NCBI GenBank assembly: GCA_023458355.1
Contig: JAEWZS010000141.1
Span: 1-6,785, forward strand
Reading direction: 5' to 3'
Origin: Bacillota bacterium
Lineage (GTDB): Bacteria > Bacillota > Clostridia > Christensenellales > CAG-138
DNA: 6,785 nt
The notes beneath the pieces are model-generated. The model ran no database searches. It was not told the origin of the DNA and saw nothing but the letters and a program-made list of their open reading frames with translations. Position 1 is the stretch's first letter, and each line of letters starts with the position of its first letter. Positions 1 through 5,209 of the stretch are shown in pieces. The position numbers and the translations under genes are program-made.

Positions 1-127
1 GCGCAAGCCCGTAAAGATATGCCTTCACATATCCTTCCGGTGCCTGCGGCATATATTCAAGAAGAAAAAGGTTTTCGACAGGCGTGCTTAAAAAAAGCGC
101 CGACTCGCGATTAAACAGAAACTGCAT
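1..127 (-). CDS. DnaD-domain replication initiation protein, N-terminal 42 codons (partial)
   Basis: Reading the minus strand from an ATG at 127-125 gives 42 codons with no stop before the window edge. The peptide begins MQFLFNRESALF and continues into TPVENLFLLEYMPQAPEGY and then VKAYLYGLA. This matches what I know of the N-terminal winged-helix region of clostridial DnaD-like proteins, where a 'TPVENxFxxEYMPxAPxxYVKVYLYGL' stretch is the hallmark. DnaD proteins act in the cytoplasm in primosome assembly and help load the replicative helicase at the origin or at restart sites. The start is supported by a strong AGGGGAGGAA Shine-Dalgarno (131-140) a few bases upstream and by an extended -10 promoter beyond it. 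The C-terminal DnaB_2-type domain expected in the family lies outside the window. Family assignment is fairly firm, but the exact role within the DnaD/DnaB group is not resolved. Confidence 0.85.
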   Translation of the reverse strand, partial: MQFLFNRESALFLSTPVENLFLLEYMPQAPEGYVKAYLYGLA

Positions 128-156
128 TGGTTCCTCCCCTTAAGCATGGCAGTTTT

Positions 157-186
157 ATTATAGCACGAACGGGAATACTGTGTTAA
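157..186 (-). promoter_or_regulatory. sigma-A type promoter for the DnaD-domain gene
   Basis: On the minus strand the -10 box is a perfect TATAAT (162-157), preceded by TG at the extended -10 position (165-164). The -35 box is TTAACA (186-181), five of six matches to TTGACA, with an 18-base spacer. The predicted transcript would start near 150 and give an untranslated leader of roughly 20 bases that carries the GGGGAGG ribosome-binding site. This is inferred from consensus matching only. Confidence 0.75.
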
Positions 187-222
187 TGGCATAAAGGAAA
201 ATGTACGTGATGAGACCTCCTA

Positions 223-231
223 TGATATAAT
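223..231 (+). promoter_or_regulatory. extended -10 promoter for the M1 peptidase gene
   Basis: The plus strand has TGATATAAT, a perfect -10 box (226-231) with the extended -10 TG (223-224). No convincing -35 box lies 16-18 bases upstream, where the best hexamer matches only about three of six positions. Extended -10 promoters can work with a weak -35. Transcription would start near 238, leaving a leader of about 30 bases with GGGAGGG at 257-263 as ribosome-binding site. It is back-to-back with the DnaD-gene promoter without overlapping it. Confidence 0.65.
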
Positions 232-268
232 CCATACAACATCACTACAAATTTTCGGGAGGGCAACA

Positions 269-1783
269 ATGAGCACTCTGCGCGAACGGAAAAGGCGGCA
301 GCAGCGAGTATTCCTTATCCTAGCGGCGCTTCTTGTTGTGGCGCTCGCTGCACTTCTTATTTTGCGGCCGTTTGAAAAAGAGGCCTTGCCCGAAACGCAA
401 ACTACCGCATCCCCTACAAGTTCTAAAACCCCTGAAATCGTTGTCTCCCCCACAATAGCAATTACGCCTTCGCCTAATCAAAGTCCGATACAGGCGGGTT
501 TTAGCTTATACGAAACGGTCATCACGGTGGATACTAAGGAAGAGCTTCTATTCGGCAAGCTCCGGCTTGACTATGTAAACCGTTATGCAGACAGCCTTTT
601 TACGGTCATGATGAACCTTTTCCCAAACGCTGTAAGCGAAAACTGCCTTACGCTTACAACCGTAACCGTGGACGGCTTTGATGCGGACTATTCTCTAAGC
701 GCAGATACCGCGCATATATCGATCCCACTTATGCGCGAACTTAAAACGGGCGATAGTACGCCGATTTATATAGAGTATATCATTAAGATTCCGAAAACGG
801 ACAACCGCTTCGGCGCGGGAGGCGGCCGCTTCATGTTTGGCAACGCCATTCCAATCGCAGCTGTTTATGAAAACGGCGCATGGCGCACAGATGCGTATTA
901 CGATAAGGGTGACAGCTTTTACAGCGAAGTTGCCGATTACCGCGTTTCCATATCCGCACCGCAAAACTACACACTTGCCTGTACGGGAAGTGTAGAGGAG
1001 GAAAGGACTGAAGCGGGTATTACCACCGTGCTCGCCAAGGCACATGGAGTACGCGATTTTGCGTTTTCGCTCCAAAAAAACGCGTATGTTACAACGCGGG
1101 AAGTAAACGGAGTTGAGGTTGTCGGCATATCGGATTCACAGCGGGGCGCTACATTTGCCGCGGGGAACGGCGCGGACGCACTAATGTTTTTCTCAGAAAA
1201 GCTATGCGATTACCCCTATGAAAGACTATGCGTGGTTGGCTTTGATGCGGGCGGCGGTATGGAGTACCCCGGGCTTGTGATGATCGACGCAGAGATTCTT
1301 AACGGATCGGCGAACATCCAGCCATATGCAGCCATGACCATAGCGCACGAGGTAGCGCATCAGTGGTTTTACGGCATCGTCGGCAGCGACCCGCTCAAGG
1401 AGCCTTGGGTGGACGAATCGCTTGTGGATTTTTTAGGCTTCGAATTCATCCGCGAAACAGCGCAGGATATCTATACGCCGTTATGGGACTACGTGTTTCA
1501 AGGCCTTGACAGCTATAAAAGGACGCTTCGCCTCGATGCGCCTCTTTCTAGCTTCCCCGATAACACTTCGGATTACTTCTATGTGGTATACGCCTACGGA
1601 TCTCATGTTATGCGCGAGCTATATAAAACGATCGGCGACGATGCGTTTTATGATGCGCTGCAAGATTACATAGGCGAACACAGCTATAAAAATGCAAAGG
1701 CAAGCGATTTAATCGCTGCATTTTCCGATGCAACGGGCAAGGATATGTCCGCATGGTTTGAGGAGCGTATAGCGGTACCTTAA
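269..1783 (+). CDS. membrane-anchored M1-family zinc metallopeptidase (aminopeptidase-like, short form)
   Basis: The 504-residue protein starts with a basic stretch (residues 5-13) and one hydrophobic helix (about 14-32) without a lipobox cysteine. A Pro/Ser/Thr-rich linker (about 40-75) follows, so it is probably a signal-anchored protein with its catalytic part outside the cell. Residues 76-300 resemble the M1 N-terminal beta-sandwich. The zinc site is complete: HEVAH at 360-364 plus Glu383, an exact HExxH-x18-E gluzincin spacing. The substrate-binding motif is GGGMEY (328-333) in place of the classical GAMEN, with the key Glu332 kept. Tyr441 in VVYAYG fits the transition-state tyrosine. 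M1 enzymes normally remove N-terminal residues from peptides. At 504 residues it seems to lack the C-terminal helical domain of 800-900-residue aminopeptidases. The start has a strong GGGAGGG (257-263) five bases upstream. Its stop overlaps the convergent glycosylase gene. The peptide specificity is unknown. Confidence 0.9.
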   Translation: MSTLRERKRRQQRVFLILAALLVVALAALLILRPFEKEALPETQTTASPTSSKTPEIVVSPTIAITPSPNQSPIQAGFSLYETVITVDTKEELLFGKLRLDYVNRYADSLFTVMMNLFPNAVSENCLTLTTVTVDGFDADYSLSADTAHISIPLMRELKTGDSTPIYIEYIIKIPKTDNRFGAGGGRFMFGNAIPIAAVYENGAWRTDAYYDKGDSFYSEVADYRVSISAPQNYTLACTGSVEEERTEAGITTVLAKAHGVRDFAFSLQKNAYVTTREVNGVEVVGISDSQRGATFAAGNGADALMFFSEKLCDYPYERLCVVGFDAGGGMEYPGLVMIDAEILNGSANIQPYAAMTIAHEVAHQWFYGIVGSDPLKEPWVDESLVDFLGFEFIRETAQDIYTPLWDYVFQGLDSYKRTLRLDAPLSSFPDNTSDYFYVVYAYGSHVMRELYKTIGDDAFYDALQDYIGEHSYKNAKASDLIAAFSDATGKDMSAWFEERIAVP

Positions 1784-2418
1784 TCGGGCAGGATTAGCTC
1801 TTGCGGCTTCACCTTTTTGCTTAAATACGGGCTTTCAAGCTCCACAAAGCGCCAAGGGTAAAGCGCTGCCTCCCCGGCATAATCCACATTGATGCGCTTG
1901 GTAGCACCAATGCGTACTGCGCGATTCTCCTCCGGCTCCTCGATGTACAGAGGTTTTTGGCAAAGATCGAGGCCGTATTGCTCTCTCGTGATACGCATGG
2001 CTTGGCATAGCTTGCCGGGGCCTGAGCATAGTGCCTTGACCGCGTCGGTTTTGCGGCTTTTTTTCATCTCCTCTATACCTAAGACGGGCTCTAGCGCGCG
2101 TATCAAAACCGCCTCCGGTACATCGCTTACGTTTGCCACCACATTCATGCAGCTGTGCATGCCGTAGATCAAATAAATGTAAGCAAAACCACCCTCGTTA
2201 TACTGCACGTTCACGCGGCCGAAAGGATTTCCTCTGTAGGAATGCGCTGCCGCGTCAACAGTGCCCATGTATGCCTCTGTCTCAACAATTCGGCCTTTCA
2301 GAACGGCCTCGTGTGTTTCATGTACAAGCACCTTGCCGATGAGCGCCTTTGCAAGGTCGATGCCGTTTTGTAAATAGAATGCGCGGTCAAGCACGTATTT
2401 TCTTCCTCTCAATTCCAA
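1780..2418 (-). CDS. aag: DNA-3-methyladenine glycosylase (AAG/MPG family)
   Basis: The 212-residue product matches the mammalian-type alkyladenine glycosylase family along its length. This enzyme excises 3-methyladenine and related damaged bases, the first step of base-excision repair in the cytoplasm. RIVETEAY contains Glu48, equivalent to the catalytic Glu125 of human AAG. Tyr50 and His59 match the base-pocket residues Tyr127 and His136. IYLIYGM gives Tyr82 and Tyr85, equivalent to Tyr159 and the intercalating Tyr162, and Asn92 matches Asn169. PEAVLIRALEP and GPGKLCQAM are further family blocks. The start is uncertain. A TTG at 2418 has GGAG six bases upstream, while an in-frame GTG at 2394-2392 (codon 9) has AGGA nine bases upstream and gives 204 residues, close to the usual length. 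It is transcribed on its own and converges on the M1 gene. The function is secure; only the N-terminus is not. Confidence 0.94.
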   Translation of the reverse strand: MELRGRKYVLDRAFYLQNGIDLAKALIGKVLVHETHEAVLKGRIVETEAYMGTVDAAAHSYRGNPFGRVNVQYNEGGFAYIYLIYGMHSCMNVVANVSDVPEAVLIRALEPVLGIEEMKKSRKTDAVKALCSGPGKLCQAMRITREQYGLDLCQKPLYIEEPEENRAVRIGATKRINVDYAGEAALYPWRFVELESPYLSKKVKPQELILPD

Positions 2419-2424
2419 ATCATA

Positions 2425-2428
2425 CTCC
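2425..2428 (-). promoter_or_regulatory. ribosome-binding site supporting the TTG start of the glycosylase
   Basis: GGAG on the minus strand lies six bases before the TTG at 2418-2416. An ATG at 2423-2421 is closer to it (one base) and out of frame, and it would encode only four residues before TGA at 2411-2409. Spacing favours TTG over this ATG. The alternative in-frame GTG at 2394-2392 has its own AGGA. Confidence 0.5.
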
Positions 2429-2440
2429 GATTTGCTCTTT

Positions 2441-2467
2441 ATTATAGCAGGGATGTTGGGCTGTCGC
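2441..2467 (-). promoter_or_regulatory. extended -10 promoter for the glycosylase gene
   Basis: The minus strand carries TGCTATAAT (2449-2441), a perfect -10 with the extended TG. The only -35-like hexamer is GCGACA (2467-2462) with a short 15-base spacer, so the -35 is weak. The 12-base plus-strand string TTTATTATAGCA occurs both here (2438-2449) and at the DnaD-gene promoter (154-165), so both minus-strand promoters share the same core. The predicted leader is about 15 bases. Confidence 0.65.
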
Positions 2468-2507
2468 AGGATTTTTTCATTTCAACGACGAATGTTTTAT
2501 ATGTTTT

Positions 2508-2512
2508 GGAGG
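2508..2512 (+). promoter_or_regulatory. Shine-Dalgarno that sets the oxidoreductase start at ATG 2518
   Basis: GGAGG ends five bases before ATG 2518. An in-frame TTG at 2506 would overlap this site and add four residues (MEVH), which makes it an unlikely start. The GxGxxG fold beginning at residue 4 after ATG 2518 also fits the family N-terminus. Confidence 0.85.
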
Positions 2513-2517
2513 TGCAT

Positions 2518-4002
2518 ATGGGAAATGTAATTATCGTCGGTGCCGGTATCGCCGGGCTGTCGGCGGGCATATACGCGCAAAGGAGCGGTTTTAACACCGT
2601 GATTTATGAAAGCCACAACCTACCTGGCGGCGCCTCGACGAGCTGGCGTCGCAAGGGTTATTTGTTTGAGGGCGGATTGCATTGGCTCACGGGCTCATCG
2701 CCAAAAAAGGCACTAAATAAGCTTTGGCGCGAGGTGGGTGCACTTGATGATACAACAAAGGTTCTGTACCGTGACCCTTTTTTTGTGCTGGACTATGAGA
2801 GAACCGAAGTATGCCTGTATCGCGATGCGGAAAAGTTACGCGCGCATTTCTTGAAAATCTCGCCCGAGGATGCGCAAGAGATTAACACGCTTTGCGATGA
2901 TATCAAAAAGTTTGAAAGCGTCTCCATGCCCGTTTCCAACATACGCGGTATAAGAATGCGCGAGAAAACAGCATTCTCTCTTTCAGAACTTTTCAAAACA
3001 CTTCGCGCCGTGCCTCGGATGATGTTTTATTCCTCCATCACCGTCAAAGAATACGCGGCTCGCTTTCAAAGCCCTGCGATACGTTTGCTTTTTGAAAGTG
3101 CCATCGGTCCCGAGCAGAGCGCTACGGGGCTTGTGTTCACCATTGCTACCCTCACGTGCGGCGACGGCGGCTACCCCGAGGGAGGTTCTCTCGCTATGAC
3201 ACGACGCATGGCGGATCTTTATGAGCGTTTGGACGGCAAAATCGAATACAGCAAAAAAGTTGCCCGCATACTCCTAAAAGACGGAAAGACCACCGGCGTG
3301 GAACTAAATGACGGCACAATCGTGCATGCACAAGCGGTTATCGTAACACAGGATACACGCATGGCAATCGACACGCTGTTTACCCCACCGCTCAACGAGA
3401 AGTGGATGCAGCGTATGCGCGAAAATACTAACCCGCTCCTAAATACCTTTATCGCACACGGCGTCGAGGCAGATCTTTCCATGCTGCCCGAACGCCTCCA
3501 TTTTGTGCCGGATGAACCCTTTTTCTGTGGCGGCAAGCAGGAGCCTGTTGTGAACCTATGCAATTACGCGGGCTATTCAGGCTACGCACCTGATGGCTGT
3601 ACCGCGCTGACCGGCGTGATAATCGGTGACACCTACGATTTTTGGAAAGCTGCCAAGGAAAACGGTTCTTACCGATCTGAAAAGGAAAAACTTGCAGAGA
3701 AGTATATCGGCATTCTTACACGCAAGTTCCCGCAGCTAGAAGGCAAAATTGCGGTGTGGGACGTCGCTACTCCCCTAACTTACGAGCGTTATCTTAACTC
3801 TTACAAGGGCTCGTGGATGTCTGTTTCTCCGGTTGGCACAGCACCTGCCGCCTACCCCTGCAAGTCCGAAAGCGTCAACAACCTGTACTTTGCCGGGCAG
3901 CGGCTCATGAACCCCGGCGGAGTGCCCGTAGCGCTTACTACAGGCCGCACCGCCGCGCAGCATCTTTGCAAGGACTTTAAGCACACATTTGTTTCAAATT
4001 AA
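2518..4002 (+). CDS. FAD-dependent oxidoreductase, phytoene desaturase/retinol saturase-like (COG1233 type)
   Basis: The 494-residue protein opens with a dinucleotide-binding fold: VIIVGAGIAGLSAG (4-17) holds the GxGxxG glycines 8, 10 and 13, and Glu31 after the second strand would bind the adenosine ribose. LPGG (35-38) and FEGGLHW (50-56) follow. The C-terminal FAD signature is NLYFAGQ (455-461), then NPGGVPVALTTGRTAAQ. This order and length are typical of the CrtI/CrtO/RetSat/carotenoid isomerase group, which desaturate, saturate or isomerise polyene chains using FAD. The GGLHW block looks closer to the RetSat/isomerase branch than to CrtI, as a judgement by eye. There is no signal peptide or clear membrane helix. 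No carotenoid or terpenoid gene is in view, so the substrate is unknown, and these proteins are common in Clostridia that make no carotenoids. It is flanked by a divergent glycosylase gene and a 236-base gap, and is probably monocistronic. No good sigma-A promoter is visible upstream. Confidence 0.87.
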   Translation: MGNVIIVGAGIAGLSAGIYAQRSGFNTVIYESHNLPGGASTSWRRKGYLFEGGLHWLTGSSPKKALNKLWREVGALDDTTKVLYRDPFFVLDYERTEVCLYRDAEKLRAHFLKISPEDAQEINTLCDDIKKFESVSMPVSNIRGIRMREKTAFSLSELFKTLRAVPRMMFYSSITVKEYAARFQSPAIRLLFESAIGPEQSATGLVFTIATLTCGDGGYPEGGSLAMTRRMADLYERLDGKIEYSKKVARILLKDGKTTGVELNDGTIVHAQAVIVTQDTRMAIDTLFTPPLNEKWMQRMRENTNPLLNTFIAHGVEADLSMLPERLHFVPDEPFFCGGKQEPVVNLCNYAGYSGYAPDGCTALTGVIIGDTYDFWKAAKENGSYRSEKEKLAEKYIGILTRKFPQLEGKIAVWDVATPLTYERYLNSYKGSWMSVSPVGTAPAAYPCKSESVNNLYFAGQRLMNPGGVPVALTTGRTAAQHLCKDFKHTFVSN

Positions 4003-4238
4003 GGGAAGTAAATCCCAACAGAAGTCAAATTTCAACAGGCTGTTTAAGCGGCGTATTGGGACAGAGCAGTGTCAATTCAGTAAGTGCGTGCGTCCGGCTG
4101 TAAGGTAGTGCCATTCTATAGTTCATTTGTCATAGCGAGAGAGATAGGCCCGTTTTATAGATAGAAACAAACGGGCCGAAACATGGCGGACTTAATGATC
4201 AAGCTTTTCTACCATCAAACAAGTAAGAGAGGGCCAAC
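4003..4238 (+). other. non-coding leader region upstream of the kinase-GH4 operon
   Basis: These 236 bases separate the oxidoreductase from the kinase gene and hold no convincing gene. They contain a small GGGA/TCCC dyad just after the oxidoreductase stop (4003-4016) and an interrupted palindrome, TTGGGACA (4056-4063) with TGTCAA (4070-4075). There is also a weak -10-like TATAGT (4117-4122) without a usable -35, and the 9-bp hairpin at 4147-4177. I recognise no riboswitch or T-box and no catabolite-response (cre) site. The length and the dyads suggest that the operon's promoter and control lie here. Confidence 0.5.
4147..4177. repeat. perfect 9-bp inverted repeat upstream of the kinase gene
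   Basis: GGCCCGTTT (4147-4155) and AAACGGGCC (4169-4177) are exact reverse complements separated by 13 bases. Neither strand has a T-run after the stem, so it is not a standard intrinsic terminator. It ends 61 bases before the kinase start. Possible roles are an operator for a regulator, an mRNA leader hairpin or a processing/stability element. The sequence alone does not choose between them. Confidence 0.65.
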
Positions 4239-5195
4239 ATGTATTATCTAGGCGTGGACGGCGGTGGCAGCAAAACACTTTGCGTCATATGCGATGAATC
4301 GGGACGTATCGTAGGTAGCGCATTAAGCGGATGCGGTAACCACCAGGTAGATCGCGAGACAGCTCGAAAAAACATTTATGCCGCGGTGGACGATGCTCTA
4401 AAGAATTCCTGCCTTACGCGCGATTCTATCGATCACGCCGTTTTCGGGCTTGCGGGTGCGGACAGGGAGCACGATTTTACCATACTTCGTCCTATGCTCG
4501 CCGATCTGAATTTTAAAAGCACGAAAATCGTATGCGACACGATCATTGCACTTAGAGCAGGTACAAACCTTAACTACGGGGTTGTGCTTATTTGCGGCAC
4601 GGGCACGAATGCTTACGGCATCAATAAGCACGGAGCCGAATACCAATGCGGCGGCTTTGGCTATGCCTTCGGCGATTTCGGAGGCAGCGAACTGGCAATA
4701 GAGGCGTTTCGAAGCGTCATCCGCGCGTGGGACGGTCGAGCGGAACCAACGCTTTTGACCGGCGCAATCCTCAAAACGCTTGGGTTTAGCAGCGTGGAGG
4801 CAATGCGGGACAATTATCTTGACCATGAACACGATGTACCTTCAGGCCTCGTACCCATGCTGTTTGAGGTAGCAAAGGATGACGAAGTGGCGCGCGGCAT
4901 ATTGAAAAAACAGGGCGAAGAACTGGGCTTAGCCGCAGCGGCGGTCATAAAAAAGCTTAACATGCAGGAGGATTGTTTTGATCTTGTGCTTGCAGGCAGT
5001 ATTCTCTCGCAGGGCGACAGCCGCTTTCTGCTTCCCTATATAAAAAAGGCGGTGGAGAGTGTAGCACCCGGATGCAGATGCCGTATTTTGAAAGTGCAGC
5101 CTGTTGCCGGTGCGCTTTTGATGGCGATGCAAATGGGCGGACGCACTGTTGACGAACGGGTTTATAGCACGCTGTGTGAAGAACTAAGCCTATAA
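4239..5195 (+). CDS. BadF/BadG-family sugar kinase, N-acetylglucosamine kinase-like
   Basis: The 318-residue protein belongs to the ASKHA (actin/hexokinase-like) ATPase superfamily, BadF/BadG/BcrA branch, with GlcNAc kinase as its best-known sugar-acting member. PHOSPHATE-1 is GVDGGGSKT (5-13). Asp100 in CDTIIALRAG matches the catalytic Asp107 of human NAGK. PHOSPHATE-2 is GTGTN (120-124). CGGFGYAFGDFGGSE contains Asp146, at the place of the GDEGS motif, where Phe replaces the usual Glu. LAGSIL and QPVAGALLMA near the C-terminus form the adenosine side. The likely reaction is ATP-dependent phosphorylation of a hexose, amino sugar or disaccharide in the cytoplasm. Clostridial MurK, a GlcNAc/MurNAc kinase, is a plausible relative. 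AGAGAGGG (4226-4233) sits five bases before the ATG. The GH4 gene follows after 14 bases, so the two are almost surely co-transcribed. The benzoyl- or hydroxyglutaryl-CoA dehydratase activator role of other BadF members is unlikely here. The sugar is undetermined. Confidence 0.87.
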   Translation: MYYLGVDGGGSKTLCVICDESGRIVGSALSGCGNHQVDRETARKNIYAAVDDALKNSCLTRDSIDHAVFGLAGADREHDFTILRPMLADLNFKSTKIVCDTIIALRAGTNLNYGVVLICGTGTNAYGINKHGAEYQCGGFGYAFGDFGGSELAIEAFRSVIRAWDGRAEPTLLTGAILKTLGFSSVEAMRDNYLDHEHDVPSGLVPMLFEVAKDDEVARGILKKQGEELGLAAAAVIKKLNMQEDCFDLVLAGSILSQGDSRFLLPYIKKAVESVAPGCRCRILKVQPVAGALLMAMQMGGRTVDERVYSTLCEELSL

Positions 5196-5201
5196 AAGGA
5201 G
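5196..5201 (+). promoter_or_regulatory. Shine-Dalgarno that sets the GH4 start at ATG 5210
   Basis: AAGGAG begins on the base right after the kinase stop codon (5193-5195) and ends eight bases before ATG 5210. An in-frame GTG at 5201 overlaps this site and would add only three residues (MSN), so ATG 5210 is preferred. The 14-base gap indicates one transcript for both genes. Confidence 0.85.
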
Positions 5202-5209
5202 TGAGCAAT

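Noticed and set aside
695..1075. Antisense open frame of 126 codons inside the M1 gene
   Set aside because: It lies opposite a well-supported gene, has no recognisable family motif and no clear ribosome-binding site. The same applies to long antisense frames at 3219-3563, 4398-4832, 5443-5826 and the smaller ones elsewhere.
1889..2373. Overlapping plus-strand frames opposite the glycosylase
   Set aside because: The minus-strand frame carries a complete AAG family signature. The plus-strand translations show no domain.
2440..2502. Plus-strand promoter for the oxidoreductase, using TATTAT (2440-2445) or TTATAT (2497-2502)
   Set aside because: TATTAT is the mirror of the minus-strand -10 and has no -35. 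TTATAT would start transcription inside the Shine-Dalgarno. A shared bidirectional -10 is possible but unsupported.
4003..4016. GGGA-AGTAAA-TCCC as terminator of the oxidoreductase gene
   Set aside because: The stem is only four pairs and is not followed by a T-run.
4117..4122. TATAGT as -10 of the kinase-GH4 operon
   Set aside because: No TTGACA-like hexamer is found 16-18 bases upstream and there is no extended TG, so it is mentioned only as a weak candidate.
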